A stretch of 64,000 nt of DNA from Acidovorax facilis (lineage in GTDB: Bacteria; Pseudomonadota; Gammaproteobacteria; Burkholderiales; Burkholderiaceae_C): assembly GCF_023913775.1 (NCBI RefSeq), contig NZ_JAMXAX010000005.1:47002-111001 (forward strand), given 5' to 3'. Under the pieces are notes generated by a model, which worked only from the letters and a program-made list of their open reading frames with translations, was not told the DNA's origin and ran no database searches. Made by a program: the position numbers and the translations under genes. Of this stretch, positions 51,509 to 61,153 are shown piece by piece (the first letter of the stretch is position 1; the number at the start of each line of letters is the position of its first letter).

Positions 51509-51542
51509 CGGCCCGCCGCCGTGCGGGCCGTTTTCTTTTTTT
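51509..51542 (+). terminator. Intrinsic terminator after the secreted hydratase-like gene
   Basis: CGGCCCGC / GCGGGCCG form a perfect 8-bp stem with a CGCCGT loop, followed by TTTTCTTTTTTT. A strong canonical terminator. Confidence 0.9.
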
Positions 51543-51558
51543 GCCGAGACCCCAACCG

Positions 51559-52521
51559 TTGACCGACCTGCACATCCACCACACCCGTCTCACCCCCCAG
51601 ATGCGCAGCGTTCTCGAACGCATGGCCCGCGCGGGGCACCCACCGCTGCACACGCGCACGCCGCAAGAGGCACGCATCGCTTACCAGGCGGGCGCGGATG
51701 TGCTGGAGGTGCCCAAGGCCGCACTGGCGCGGGTGGAGGACCTGCAGATCCCGGCCCGCGACGGCGCCATGCTGCCCGCACGGCTGTATGCGCCCAGCAC
51801 CGACGCGGGCCTGCCCATGCTGCTGTACACGCATGGCGGCGGCTTCACCATCGGCAGCGTTGCCACGCACGACATCCTGTGCCGCGAACTGGCACGCCTT
51901 GCCGGTTGCATGGTCGTGTCGCTGGACTACCGTCTGGCGCCGGAGCACCGCTTTCCCACGGCCAGCAACGATGCGTGGGATGCGCTGCAGTGGCTGGCTG
52001 CCAACGCTGAGCGCCTGGGGGCCGATCCCCAGCGGCTGGCCGTGGGCGGCGACAGTGCAGGCGGTACGCTGGCCGCCGTCAACGCCATCCTGGCGCGGGA
52101 TGCGGGCCTGCCGCTGGCGCTGCAACTGCTGATCTACCCCGGCTGTGCAGCGCACCAGGACACGCCTTCGCACACCACCTTCGCGCGCGGCCTGGTGCTG
52201 GAAGAGCCTGCCATCAGCTGGTTCTTCGGCAACTACGTGCAAAGCCGCGCCGAGCGCGAAGACTGGCGCTTTGCCCCGCTGCATGCCCCGGATGTCGATG
52301 GTGTGGCCCCCGCCTGGATCGGTCTGGCCGAGTGTGACCCGCTGGTGGACGAAGGCATAGCCTACGCCGACAAGCTGCGCCTGGCAGGCGTGCAAGTGGA
52401 CCTGGACATCTACCGCGGCGTGACCCACGAATTCATCAAAATGGGCCGCGCCATCCCCGAGGCGCGCAAGGCCCATGCTGACGCAGCCCGTGCGCTGCGA
52501 TTGGCCTTTGGAATGGAGTGA
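51559..52521 (+). CDS. Alpha/beta-hydrolase, HSL-type esterase
   Basis: About 320 residues, hormone-sensitive-lipase family esterase. It shows the oxyanion motif HGGGF, the nucleophile in GDSAGG (Ser166 with this start), the acid residue in ECDPLVD and the His in VTHEFIKMG. It has no signal peptide, so it is cytoplasmic. No ATG occurs near the homologous N-terminus; TTG codons at 51541 and 51559 are in frame, and the first lies in the T-run of the terminator, so 51559 was taken. An ATG at 51601 is a shorter option. It is followed after 7 bp by the fusion gene. Confidence 0.85.
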   Translation: MTDLHIHHTRLTPQMRSVLERMARAGHPPLHTRTPQEARIAYQAGADVLEVPKAALARVEDLQIPARDGAMLPARLYAPSTDAGLPMLLYTHGGGFTIGSVATHDILCRELARLAGCMVVSLDYRLAPEHRFPTASNDAWDALQWLAANAERLGADPQRLAVGGDSAGGTLAAVNAILARDAGLPLALQLLIYPGCAAHQDTPSHTTFARGLVLEEPAISWFFGNYVQSRAEREDWRFAPLHAPDVDGVAPAWIGLAECDPLVDEGIAYADKLRLAGVQVDLDIYRGVTHEFIKMGRAIPEARKAHADAARALRLAFGME

Positions 52522-52528
52522 AGACAAC

Positions 52529-53386
52529 ATGCAACGCAACGAATTCCGCTGTTTCCACCGCCTGCGCGTGCGCTGGGCCGAGGTGGACATGCAAAAGATC
52601 GTGTTCAACGCGCACTACCTCATGTACATCGACACGGCCATGAGCGACTACTGGCGCGCGCTGGGTTTGCCCTATGAGGCGAGCATGCATGTGCTGGGCG
52701 GTGAGATGTATGTGAAGAAGGCCACGGTGGAATACCACGCCTCTGCGCGGCTCGATGACACGCTGAATGTGGGCCTGCGCTGCACGCGCATCGGCAACTC
52801 GTCGTGCCTGTTCACGGCTGGCATTTTCTGTGGCGACCGGTTGCTGATCTCGGCCGAACTGGTCTATGTGTTTGCCGACCCGGCCACGCAGACCTCGCGC
52901 CCGGTGCCACCCGCGCTGCGCGCCATCTTCGAGGGCTTTGAGGCCGGTGCCGACATGGCCGAGGTGCGCACGGGCGACTGGAACACGCTGGGCCGCGATG
53001 CAGGCCGTGTGCGCACGGAAGTGTTTGTGCACGAGCAGGGCATTCCCGCCGAAATCGAAGCCGATGTACAAGACATCTCGGCCCGCCATGCCGTGCTCTA
53101 CAACCGGCTGGGCATGCCCATTGCTGCAGGCCGCTTGCTGCAGCAGTCACCGGGTGTGGGCCGCATCGGCCGCATGGCCGTGGACCGCTCAGTGCGTGGT
53201 GCGCAGTGGGGGCGGCAGTTGCTGGATGCGCTGGTCGCCGCCGCCCGCGCCCGGGGCGACACGGAGGTGCAATTGCACGCCCAGCGCAGCGCTGAGGGCT
53301 TTTACCGCCGCGCCGGTTTCTCCGTGGTGGGTGAGCCTTACGAAGAGGCTGGCATCGCGCACATTGCCATGGCGCAGCGGTTGTAG
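52529..53386 (+). CDS. Fusion of YbgC/FadM-type acyl-CoA thioesterase and GNAT acetyltransferase
   Basis: A 285-residue two-domain protein. Residues 1-135 are a hotdog thioesterase (RVRWAEVDMQKIVFNAHYL, then LGGEMYVKKATVEYHA), with the catalytic-type Asp in the VDM region. Residues 150-285 are a GNAT domain (RTEVFVHEQGIPAEIEAD, IGRMAVDRSVRGAQWGRQLL, AEGFYRRAGF). The frame is open across the junction with no sign of a frameshift. The ATG at 52529 follows TGGAGTGAAGACAAC. It lies right after the esterase gene. Reaction coupling between the two domains is unknown. Confidence 0.85.
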   Translation: MQRNEFRCFHRLRVRWAEVDMQKIVFNAHYLMYIDTAMSDYWRALGLPYEASMHVLGGEMYVKKATVEYHASARLDDTLNVGLRCTRIGNSSCLFTAGIFCGDRLLISAELVYVFADPATQTSRPVPPALRAIFEGFEAGADMAEVRTGDWNTLGRDAGRVRTEVFVHEQGIPAEIEADVQDISARHAVLYNRLGMPIAAGRLLQQSPGVGRIGRMAVDRSVRGAQWGRQLLDALVAAARARGDTEVQLHAQRSAEGFYRRAGFSVVGEPYEEAGIAHIAMAQRL

Positions 53387-53397
53387 TCGATTTTGCT

Positions 53398-53451
53398 ATT
53401 AAAAAATGAGCTGCTTGCGCTTGTTGGATAAGCGCTGGAGCCCATTTTTAT
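53398..53451 (-). repeat. AGCGCTT hairpin repeat, copy R5
   Basis: On the minus strand it reads AAAAATGGGCTCC, AGCGCTT-ATCCAAC-AAGCGC, AAGCAGCTCATTTTTT. It lies between two convergent gene ends (the fusion gene and the ygfZ-type gene) and is the most diverged of the five copies. Confidence 0.72.
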
Positions 53452-54360
53452 TCAAATATCTTCGAGCAGCGCGTAGGGCAGCGGCAGCAGGGCCAACGCT
53501 ACGCCGTCCGTGGCACCCACCTGCAGGCTGCCTTCCTGCGCGGCGCTGATCTGCAGCGACACAATGGTGTCGAATCCGCCGCTCGGCGCAGAAGCCACCT
53601 GCACCACGGTGCCGCAGGGCTGTTCCAGGTCTGCCGTGTTGAACACTTCGGCTCCCACTGCCACTTCGGCCGCCGCATGGGCGATGTAGGCCCGGCGCTT
53701 GAGCGTGCCCCGGAACTGGCTGCGCGCCACCACTTCCTGGCCGGGGTAGCAGCCCTTCTTGAAGTTCACGCCACCCACGGATTCATAGTTCAGCATCTGG
53801 GGCACAAAGGCCTCGACCACGGGCGTGGTCAGGGTTGCCACGCCGCTCTTCACCTCGCTCCAGAGCCACAGCGCGGCGTCCAGCGCGGGGCCTGCGGGGG
53901 CCGGGTCAACGGCCGGGGCCACCCACAGGGCCCGGGGCTGGCCATCGGCGGGGTACAGGTGGACCACCGACGCGGTGCCGATATCGGCCTTGGTCCAGGC
54001 GGGTTGGCTGCCGTCGGGCACGGTGTCTCCGGCCAGACCGTACAGGGCAAAGTCGTTGGTGGCGTCGGTCAGCTTGGCCTTGGCGCGCAATACAAACATC
54101 GACAGGCGCTTGAGCGTGGGGGGCAGCAGGTCGCGGCTGCACACCAGCAGCACCTCGGTAGCGCTACGCTTGAAGCCGATGAAGCTGGCCTGCATGCGGC
54201 CCTTGGCCGACAAAAAGGCTGCGAGGCGGGCCTGGTCCATGCCCAGCAGGGCGAAATCCTGGGTGAGCTGGCCGTGCAGAAACTTGGCGGCGTCTTCGCC
54301 TTCCACGCGAATCACGCCCAGGTGGGACAGGGGGGCAATGCCGTTCAGGGGGTAAGTCAT
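53452..54360 (-). CDS. ygfZ: Folate-binding protein YgfZ (CAF17-like)
   Basis: A 302-residue protein of the YgfZ/GcvT-related family that supports assembly or repair of certain iron-sulfur enzymes. The family hallmark KGCYPGQEVVAR is present at about residues 200-211, with SAKGRMQASF near 50. The ATG at 54360 starts the typical MTYPLNG; an in-frame ATG ten codons upstream overlaps the divergent mltG gene. The stop lies directly beside repeat R5. Confidence 0.92.
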   Translation of the reverse strand: MTYPLNGIAPLSHLGVIRVEGEDAAKFLHGQLTQDFALLGMDQARLAAFLSAKGRMQASFIGFKRSATEVLLVCSRDLLPPTLKRLSMFVLRAKAKLTDATNDFALYGLAGDTVPDGSQPAWTKADIGTASVVHLYPADGQPRALWVAPAVDPAPAGPALDAALWLWSEVKSGVATLTTPVVEAFVPQMLNYESVGGVNFKKGCYPGQEVVARSQFRGTLKRRAYIAHAAAEVAVGAEVFNTADLEQPCGTVVQVASAPSGGFDTIVSLQISAAQEGSLQVGATDGVALALLPLPYALLEDI

Positions 54361-54369
54361 CGCTGAATT

Positions 54370-55392
54370 ATGATGCCCTGTTTCATACACACAGACGGCA
54401 GGGTTGTGCGACGTTTACTGGCTTTGATCGCGTTGGTTTTGATCGCATCCGGTGGTGCGGCTTTTTGGTGGCTGCACCAGCCGCTGGTGACCGGCAGCGA
54501 GCCTCTGGAGCTTGCCATCGAGCCCGGCACCACACCCCGGGGCGTCGCCCGCGATGTGGTGTCTGCTGGCGCGCGTGTGGATGCCCGCATGCTCTACGCC
54601 TGGTTCCGCTTCTCGGGGCAGGACCGTGCCATCAAGGCCGGCAACTATGAAATCCCCCCTGGCACCACGCCCCGCAGCCTGCTGCAAAAGCTGGTGCGCG
54701 GCGAAGAGAGCCTGCGCGCCATCACCCTGGTCGAGGGCTGGAACTGGCGCCAGGTGCGCCAGGCGCTGGCCAAGGAAGATCAGCTCAAGCGCGACGTTGC
54801 CACGTTGACCGACGAAGCGCTGATGGCCCAGCTGGGCCGCCCCGGTGTGCCACCCGAGGGGCGCTTCTTTCCGGACACCTACACCTACGCCAAAGGCTCC
54901 AGCGACATCGCTGTGTTGCGCCGGGCGATGCATGCCATGGACCGCCGCCTCGAAGCCGCCTGGGCGCAGCGTGCGGCAGACACGCCCCTCAAGTCGGCCG
55001 AAGAGGCCCTGATTCTGGCCAGCATTGTGGAGAAGGAAACGGGCAAGGCCAGCGACCGGGGCCAGATTGCGGGCGTGTTTGCCAACCGGCTGCGCGTGGG
55101 CATGCTGCTGCAGACCGACCCCACGGTGATCTACGGCCTGGGCGAGAAGTTTGATGGCAACCTGCGCCGCCGCGACTTGCAGACGGACACGCCCTGGAAC
55201 ACCTACACCCGCGCAGGCCTGCCGCCCACTCCGATTGCCATGCCCGGCAAGGCGTCGCTGCTGGCCGCCGTGCAGCCGGACGCCACGCGCGCCCTGTACT
55301 TTGTGGCCAAGGGCGATGGCGCCAGCCACTTCAGCACGTCGCTGGAGGAGCACAACCGTGCCGTCAACCGCTACCAACGCGGCCAGCAGTAG
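54370..55392 (+). CDS. mltG: Endolytic murein transglycosylase MltG
   Basis: A 340-residue single-pass inner-membrane enzyme that cuts nascent peptidoglycan glycan strands. After a membrane segment ([19 protein letters not shown]) comes the YceG domain. The catalytic Glu221 is in ASIVEKETG, and [11 protein letters not shown] is conserved. The ATG at 54370 gives a 12-residue leader before the membrane anchor; a GTG at 54406 giving [10 protein letters not shown] would be more usual. It is divergent from ygfZ by only a few bases and heads the tmk-holB-pilZ set. Confidence 0.92.
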   Translation: MMPCFIHTDGRVVRRLLALIALVLIASGGAAFWWLHQPLVTGSEPLELAIEPGTTPRGVARDVVSAGARVDARMLYAWFRFSGQDRAIKAGNYEIPPGTTPRSLLQKLVRGEESLRAITLVEGWNWRQVRQALAKEDQLKRDVATLTDEALMAQLGRPGVPPEGRFFPDTYTYAKGSSDIAVLRRAMHAMDRRLEAAWAQRAADTPLKSAEEALILASIVEKETGKASDRGQIAGVFANRLRVGMLLQTDPTVIYGLGEKFDGNLRRRDLQTDTPWNTYTRAGLPPTPIAMPGKASLLAAVQPDATRALYFVAKGDGASHFSTSLEEHNRAVNRYQRGQQ

Positions 55393-55412
55393 ATTCTTCC
55401 ACCAAGGTTTTC

Positions 55413-56090
55413 ATGTCACGACCCGGTCTGTTCATCACCTTTGAAGGCATCGACGGTGCGGGCAAGTCCTCGCACATCGAGGGGCTGGCCACCGCCTTTC
55501 GGGCACAGGGCCGTGCCGTCACCGTCAGCCGCGAGCCGGGCGGCACGCCGCTGGCCGAGAAGCTGCGTGAGATGGTCCTCAACGACCCGATGGATGCGCT
55601 CACCGAGTCGCTGCTGATTTTTGCGGCCCGCCGCGATCACCTGCGCAATGTGATCGAGCCCGCCCTGGCGCGGGGCGACGTGGTGCTGTGCGACCGCTTC
55701 ACCGATGCCACCTTTGCCTACCAGGGCGCGGGGCGCGGCTTTGATCTTGATGTGCTATCAATATTGGAGCGTCTTGCGCAGACTGGACTTTCGCCAGAGG
55801 CAGATTTGATGCGTGAACCCGATCTGACGGTGTGGTTTGATCTGGCGCCGGAAGTGGCTGCAGAACGCCTGGCCGGTGCGCGTGTGCCCGACCGTTTCGA
55901 GGCCCAGCCTGTGGAGTTCTTCCGCCGCGTTGCCCAGGGCTATGCCGACCGCGCCGCTGCAGCGCCGCAGCGCTTTGCGCGCCTGGACGCGGCCCAAGAC
56001 CGCCACCGCGTGTGGCAGCAGCTCACCAGCGTGTTTGTGCGCAAGGGGTGGCTGGCGATCATGGTGGCGTCCCAAGGGGGGCCGCAATGA
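55413..56090 (+). CDS. tmk: Thymidylate kinase
   Basis: A 225-residue dTMP kinase. The P-loop [11 protein letters not shown] (near residue 9), [27 protein letters not shown] and the LID region [13 protein letters not shown] are present. It is longer than the usual 205-215 residues because about eight extra residues precede the [13 protein letters not shown] strand; that segment (about 55750-55806) looks weakly like the AGCGCTT repeat. It overlaps holB by four bases (ATGA). Confidence 0.94.
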   Translation: MSRPGLFITFEGIDGAGKSSHIEGLATAFRAQGRAVTVSREPGGTPLAEKLREMVLNDPMDALTESLLIFAARRDHLRNVIEPALARGDVVLCDRFTDATFAYQGAGRGFDLDVLSILERLAQTGLSPEADLMREPDLTVWFDLAPEVAAERLAGARVPDRFEAQPVEFFRRVAQGYADRAAAAPQRFARLDAAQDRHRVWQQLTSVFVRKGWLAIMVASQGGPQ

Positions 56091-57097
56091 GCGAGGCCAC
56101 AGTGGCATTGGCGCCGTGGATTGCCGCGCAGCGCACCAGCCTGCTGGCCCAGCGCGGCCACGCGTGGTTGTTGCAGGGGCCGTCGGGCCTGGGCCAGTAC
56201 GCCCTGGGTATGGAGCTGGTGCGGGCCTGGCTGTGCGATGCGCCCACAGAGCAGGGCGCGTGCGGCCAATGCAGCAGTTGCCACGCCATCGACGTGCGCA
56301 CCCACGCCGATCTGTGTGTGCTGATGCCCGAGGTGCAGATGATGGCGCTGGGCTGGCCCTTGTCGGAAAAGGCCCAGGCGGACATCGACGACAAGAAGCG
56401 CAAGCCCAGCCGCGAGATCCGCGTGGAAGCCATGCGCGATGCGGTGGAGTTCTCGCAGCGCACCTCGGCGCGCGGCAAAGGCAAGGCGGTGCTGGTGTAC
56501 CCGGCCGAGCAGATGAACCACATCACGGCCAATGCCTTGCTCAAGACCCTGGAGGAGCCGCCGGGTGACGTGCGCTTTGTACTCGCTAGCGAGGCGGCGC
56601 ACCAATTGCTGCCCACCATTCGCAGCCGCTGCCTGGGCCACACCATGGTCTGGCCCGCACAGGATCAGATGCTGCAGTGGCTGCAAGGGCAGGGCATCGC
56701 TGCGGATGCAGTTGTGTCTTTTTTGCGGGCCGCAGGCGGGCGGCCCGACGATGCGTTGGCACTGGCGCGCTCGGGCCGAAGTCCACAAGCCTGGTCGGCC
56801 TTGCCGCAGGCGGTGGCCAAGGGCGATGTGACTGCCTTGGGAGACTGGTCGCCCGCGCAGGTGATCGACGCACTGCAAAAACTCTGCCATGACCTGCTGG
56901 CGGCCAGCGTAGGCGGCGCGCCGCGCTACTTTGCACCCGCAGACCTGCCCAAGACGGTGCCGCCGTTGGGAGCTCTGACCCGCTGGTCGCGCGCACTGGC
57001 CAAGGCTGCACGCACGGCGGACCATCCTTTCAATGCTGGCCTCATGCTGGAGGCGCTTGTCGCCCAGGCGCGAAACACCCTACACTCCAAGCACTGA
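56087..57097 (+). CDS. holB: DNA polymerase III subunit delta prime
   Basis: A 336-residue clamp-loader subunit. The P-loop is degenerate ([11 protein letters not shown], no Lys), as is normal for delta prime, and a zinc module [16 protein letters not shown] is present. [18 protein letters not shown] and TIRSRC correspond to the sensor region. The ATG at 56087 overlaps the tmk stop, indicating coupling. Followed by pilZ. Confidence 0.93.
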   Translation: MSEATVALAPWIAAQRTSLLAQRGHAWLLQGPSGLGQYALGMELVRAWLCDAPTEQGACGQCSSCHAIDVRTHADLCVLMPEVQMMALGWPLSEKAQADIDDKKRKPSREIRVEAMRDAVEFSQRTSARGKGKAVLVYPAEQMNHITANALLKTLEEPPGDVRFVLASEAAHQLLPTIRSRCLGHTMVWPAQDQMLQWLQGQGIAADAVVSFLRAAGGRPDDALALARSGRSPQAWSALPQAVAKGDVTALGDWSPAQVIDALQKLCHDLLAASVGGAPRYFAPADLPKTVPPLGALTRWSRALAKAARTADHPFNAGLMLEALVAQARNTLHSKH

Positions 57098-57114
57098 GCC
57101 GCACCCATCCATCC

Positions 57115-57474
57115 ATGAGCAGTCCATCCACCGCCCCTCGCCCCAGCGTCATGCAGCTGGCCATCAAGGAAAAGGGGGCCCTGTACGCGGCCTACATTCC
57201 CTTTTTTGCCGAAGGGGGCATTTTTGTCCCCACCCAGCGGGACTACAAGCTGGGCGATGATGTCTATGTGCTGCTCACGCTGCCGGACGACACGCAGCGC
57301 TATCCGGTGGCGGGGCGCGTGGCATGGGTCACGCCAGCACGGGCTGCGGGCAACCGCACCCAGGGCGTGGGCATCCAGTTTCCCAAGGACGAAAAGTCGC
57401 GCCAGCTGAAGGCCAAGATTGAGGAGCTGCTGGGCACATCCCTGGGGTCCGACCGGCCCACCCAGACCATCTGA
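57115..57474 (+). CDS. pilZ: Type IV pilus assembly protein PilZ
   Basis: A 119-residue PilZ-domain protein whose position after holB and before tatD matches the founding pilZ gene of Pseudomonas. Landmarks are LYAAYIPFFAEGGIFVPTQRDYKLGDDVYVLL and GRVAWVTP. Like PilZ itself it lacks the RxxxR c-di-GMP-binding N-terminal motif, so it probably works through protein contacts (FimX/PilB type) in pilus assembly rather than as a c-di-GMP receptor. A terminator follows at 57492. Confidence 0.9.
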   Translation: MSSPSTAPRPSVMQLAIKEKGALYAAYIPFFAEGGIFVPTQRDYKLGDDVYVLLTLPDDTQRYPVAGRVAWVTPARAAGNRTQGVGIQFPKDEKSRQLKAKIEELLGTSLGSDRPTQTI

Positions 57475-57491
57475 GTTTGGCGCCGCCACCG

Positions 57492-57523
57492 TGCCGACCT
57501 GCGCAGGCTGGTCGGCATTTTTT
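57492..57523 (+). terminator. Intrinsic terminator after pilZ
   Basis: TGCCGACC / GGTCGGCA form a perfect 8-bp stem with a 10-base loop, followed by TTTTTT. It ends the mltG-tmk-holB-pilZ transcript. Confidence 0.87.
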
Positions 57524-57628
57524 ATGGGCGCCCACGACGAGGGAGCGGATGGCGTATCTTTGCTCCAGAGCGCTGCGCCGCCTTTGACGGCCCGCGTTGC
57601 GCCCCAGAAACGACTAATTTGAAACCGC

Positions 57629-58435
57629 ATGTTCACTGATTCGCACTGCCATCTCAATTTTCCGGAACTGGTGAGCCAGCTGCCCGCCATCCGCCAGGCC
57701 ATGGCCGAGGCACAGGTCACCCGGGCTCTTTGCATCTGCACCACGCTGGAAGAATTCGACGGGGTACATGCCCTGGCCATGGCCCACGACAACTTCTGGA
57801 GCACGGTGGGGGTGCACCCCGACAACGAAGGCATTGCCGAGCCGTCGGTGCAGGACCTGCTGGACCGTGCTGCCCTGCCGCGCGTAGTGGCCATTGGCGA
57901 AACGGGGCTCGACTACTACGGCATGGAAGACCGCAAAGGCGGGCGCAGCATCGCTGATTTGGAGTGGCAGCGCGACCGTTTTCGCAACCACATTCGCGCG
58001 GCCCGGGTGTGCGAAAAGCCCTTGGTCATCCATACGCGCAGCGCGTCGGACGACACCCTCGCCATCCTGCGCGAAGAGGGCGAAGACGGCCCCGGAAACC
58101 GTGCAGGCGGTGTCTTCCACTGCTTTACCGAGTCGATGCAGGTGGCGCGTGCGGCGCTGGATCTGGGCTACTACATTTCTTTCTCGGGCATCGTGACCTT
58201 CAAGAGCGCCCAGGAGCTGCGCGACGTGGTGGCCTTTGTGCCGCTGGACCGCACGCTGATCGAAACCGACAGCCCCTATCTGGCGCCCGTGCCGTATCGC
58301 GGCAAGACCAACAATCCCTCGTATGTGCCTTATGTGGCCCGGCAGGTGGCCGAGACCAAGGGGCTGACGCTGGAGGAAGTGGCCGACGCCACCAGCCGCA
58401 ACTTCGACATTCTGTTCAAGGGAGTGACCGCATGA
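57629..58435 (+). CDS. tatD: TatD-family metal-dependent hydrolase/nuclease
   Basis: A 268-residue TIM-barrel hydrolase. The metal ligands are visible: HCH at residues 6-8, Glu in GETGLDYYG, His in GVFHCFTE and Asp in [14 protein letters not shown]. Homologues act as DNases. The ATG at 57629 follows the terminator region. The stop overlaps the start of the ankyrin gene (ATGA), so the two are translationally linked. Confidence 0.93.
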   Translation: MFTDSHCHLNFPELVSQLPAIRQAMAEAQVTRALCICTTLEEFDGVHALAMAHDNFWSTVGVHPDNEGIAEPSVQDLLDRAALPRVVAIGETGLDYYGMEDRKGGRSIADLEWQRDRFRNHIRAARVCEKPLVIHTRSASDDTLAILREEGEDGPGNRAGGVFHCFTESMQVARAALDLGYYISFSGIVTFKSAQELRDVVAFVPLDRTLIETDSPYLAPVPYRGKTNNPSYVPYVARQVAETKGLTLEEVADATSRNFDILFKGVTA

Positions 58436-59106
58436 TTTGCCATCGCCGCAATGCGCTGGCCACCCTGGCGCTGGGGCTTGCCGCCCCCGGCATCTGGGCC
58501 GGAGCCTATGAGGATTTTTTTGTCGCCATCCTGCGTGATGACGATGCTGCCATTGCCGCGCTGTTGCGGAGGGGTTTTGATCCCAATACGCGCGACCCGA
58601 AAGGGCAGGTGGGCCTGACCATCGCTTTACAGAATGGGTCGTCCAAAGCGTTTGCAGCCTTGCTGGCATCCAGCCAGGTGAACGTGGAAGCCCGCAATGC
58701 GCAGGACGAAAGTCCCTTGATGATGGCGGCCCTCAAGGGCAATCTGGAAGCCGTCAAGGCGCTGCTGGCACGCGATGCAGATGTGAACAAGACAGGCTGG
58801 GCGCCCTTGCACTATGCGGCCTCTGCAGGTTCGCGCCAGCATGTAGCCATCATCGCGTTGCTGCTGGAAAACCATGCCTACATCGACGCCACATCACCCA
58901 ACGGCACCACGCCCCTCATGATGGCGGCGCAATACGGTTCCAACGAGGCCGTTCAGCTGCTGCTGGATGAGGGCGCGGACCCTACGCTCAAGAACCAGCT
59001 GGGGCTCACGGCCGCCGACTTTGCCTTGCGGGTGAGTCGTACCGAATCTGCCGACAAAATCGCCGCAGCCATCCGCAAGCGCCAGCCCAACCGGGGCCGG
59101 TGGTAG
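58432..59106 (+). CDS. Secreted ankyrin-repeat protein
   Basis: A 224-residue protein with a signal peptide ([20 protein letters not shown]) and at least four ankyrin repeats from about residue 40 to 205 ([60 protein letters not shown]). It probably resides in the periplasm or is secreted. The start codon overlaps the tatD stop by four bases, so it is probably co-expressed with tatD. Binding partner unknown. Confidence 0.88.
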   Translation: MICHRRNALATLALGLAAPGIWAGAYEDFFVAILRDDDAAIAALLRRGFDPNTRDPKGQVGLTIALQNGSSKAFAALLASSQVNVEARNAQDESPLMMAALKGNLEAVKALLARDADVNKTGWAPLHYAASAGSRQHVAIIALLLENHAYIDATSPNGTTPLMMAAQYGSNEAVQLLLDEGADPTLKNQLGLTAADFALRVSRTESADKIAAAIRKRQPNRGRW

Positions 59107-59160
59107 ATGTAGCGCTGGGATCGGCCGTTGTCGCGGGCCGGTTAGCGCGCAATGGCGTGT

Positions 59161-60966
59161 TTAGTGCAATGCGGCGGTTTCGCCCGAGTCAGGCCGGGCC
59201 TGCAGGCGTGCGTACAGTCCGCCCATCGCCATCAACTCAGCGTGTGTGCCTTGTTCGGCAATGCGCCCACGCTCCATGACGATGACCCGGTTGGCATGCT
59301 CGATGGTGGACAGGCGGTGCGCAATGACCAAGGTGGTACGTCCCTGCATCAGGCGCTGAAGGGCGTCCTGTACCAGCCGTTCGGATTCGGTGTCCAGCGC
59401 CGAGGTGGCTTCGTCCAGGATCAGGATGGGGGCGTCCTTGTACAGCGCCCTCGCAATTGCCAGCCGCTGGCGCTGCCCCCCCGACAACTGCGTGGCGTTG
59501 TGACCCACCACCGTGTGCATGCCCTGGGGGAGTGCTGCCACGTGTTCGGCCAGGTTGGCCGCCGCCAGGCACGCCTGCACGCGTGCTTCATCCACCGCGT
59601 GTCCCAGTGCCACGTTGGCCGCAATGGTGTCGTTGAACATCACCACGTCCTGGCTCACCATGGCGAATTGCGAGCGCAGCGATCCTAGGTCCCACTCTGG
59701 CAACGGGTTCCCGTCGACCAGGATTTCACCCGAAGCGGGCGTCACAAACCGTGGCAACAGGTTGACCAGCGTGGTCTTGCCTGCCCCGGAGGGGCCGACC
59801 AGTGCGACGATTTCGCCAGGCTCCACACGCAAGCTGATGTGGTCCAGTGCAGGGGCGTGGTCAGGGCCAAACGACACCGTGACCTGCTTGAGTTCCAGCT
59901 CCCCCTGGGCGCGGTCCTTGCGGAACTGGCCGCCCGCTTCGGCTCCGGTGTCTCCCAGCAGTGCCAGCCCCCGCTCCAGGGCGGCAACACCCCGCGTGAT
60001 CGGGCTGGCGACATCGGCCAAGCGGCGTATGGGGGCGATGAGCATCAGCATGGCCGTGATGAACGACACGAAGCCGCCGACGGTGACATCCTTGGCGTCC
60101 ACAGTGCCGCGGCTTTGCCACAGGGCAATGCAGATCACTACGGAGAGCGCAGCAGCGGCGAGTAGCTGCGTCAGCGGCGTCATGGCTGCGGAGGCGATGG
60201 TGGACTTGATCGCCAGGCGTCGCAGGCTCTGGCTCAAGGCGGCGAAGCGCCCGGCCTGGCCAGGCTGCGCGCCATGCAGCCGGACCATGCGGTGGGCAAG
60301 CACGTTTTCTTCCACCACATAGGCGAGTTCGTCGGTGGCCTGCTGGCTGCTTTTGGTCAGGTGGTAAAGGCGCCGGGACAAGGTCTTCATGATCCACGCC
60401 ACGCCCGGCACGACCACGGCGACGATCAGCGTGAGCTGCCAGTTGAGGTACAGCAGGTACACCAGCAGCGCCACCAGTGTGAATCCGTCGCGCGACACCC
60501 CTAGCAGTGCCTGTACGAGCAGGGTTGCGCCGGTTTGCACCTCGTACACCACGGTGTTGGACAGCGTGCTGGCCGACTGGCGCGAGAACAGGCCCATCTC
60601 GGCAGCCAGCACCCTGTCAAACAGCGACTGGCGCAGCGTCAGCATGCCTTCGTTGGCAATGCGTGCCAGTGCGTACTGGCCGACGAACTGGGCAACGCCC
60701 CGCACAAAAAACACGCCCAGGATGGCCAGTGGCACCATCCACAGTTGGAGGGTGCCTTGCGTGAAGCCCCGGTCCAGCAGGGGCTGCAGCAATGCGGGAA
60801 TCAGCGGCTCGGTGATCGCGCCGACGAGGGTGGCAACAACGGCAAGGCTCCAGGCCATTCGCTGGTTGCCAAAGTAGACAGACAGTCGGCGCAGGCGTGT
60901 GGCCAGGCTTGCAGCGGGCGGGGAGGGAGTGTTGGGAGGCGCGGTGCCCGTATCTGTGGCTTGCAT
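59161..60966 (-). CDS. msbA: Lipid A export ABC transporter MsbA (permease-ATPase)
   Basis: A 601-residue half-transporter, probably exporting lipid A-core across the inner membrane. The N-terminal membrane domain (about 1-330) has six segments. The ATPase domain has Walker A GPSGAGKTT, signature LSGGQRQRLAIARAL, Walker B ILILDEATSALD and the switch His in VIAHRLST. Length fits MsbA. It could also be an exporter of another glycan or lipid (it is related to NdvA-type exporters), but no local evidence supports that. Start ATG at 60966; divergent from tolB. Confidence 0.88.
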   Translation of the reverse strand: MQATDTGTAPPNTPSPPAASLATRLRRLSVYFGNQRMAWSLAVVATLVGAITEPLIPALLQPLLDRGFTQGTLQLWMVPLAILGVFFVRGVAQFVGQYALARIANEGMLTLRQSLFDRVLAAEMGLFSRQSASTLSNTVVYEVQTGATLLVQALLGVSRDGFTLVALLVYLLYLNWQLTLIVAVVVPGVAWIMKTLSRRLYHLTKSSQQATDELAYVVEENVLAHRMVRLHGAQPGQAGRFAALSQSLRRLAIKSTIASAAMTPLTQLLAAAALSVVICIALWQSRGTVDAKDVTVGGFVSFITAMLMLIAPIRRLADVASPITRGVAALERGLALLGDTGAEAGGQFRKDRAQGELELKQVTVSFGPDHAPALDHISLRVEPGEIVALVGPSGAGKTTLVNLLPRFVTPASGEILVDGNPLPEWDLGSLRSQFAMVSQDVVMFNDTIAANVALGHAVDEARVQACLAAANLAEHVAALPQGMHTVVGHNATQLSGGQRQRLAIARALYKDAPILILDEATSALDTESERLVQDALQRLMQGRTTLVIAHRLSTIEHANRVIVMERGRIAEQGTHAELMAMGGLYARLQARPDSGETAALH

Positions 60967-61153
60967 GTGGCCCGGATTCTACGGTTGTGGGCGGTCAAGG
61001 TGCCGGTGAGATATTTCTGCGCAGCAGGTTGTGGGCTGCAAGAAATCGGTGCGAATAGGTTTGGAGGTCGCACGTTTTGTCACAGGGGTTTCCCCGCTGT
61101 GTGTAACATTCGGGTTTGCCTTTCGGCATTTGTTCGGCCACCGCTGGATGCCA

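Noticed and set aside
51541..51558. TTG at 51541 as start of the HSL-type esterase
   Set aside because: It lies within the T-run of the preceding terminator, which leaves no room for a ribosome-binding site.
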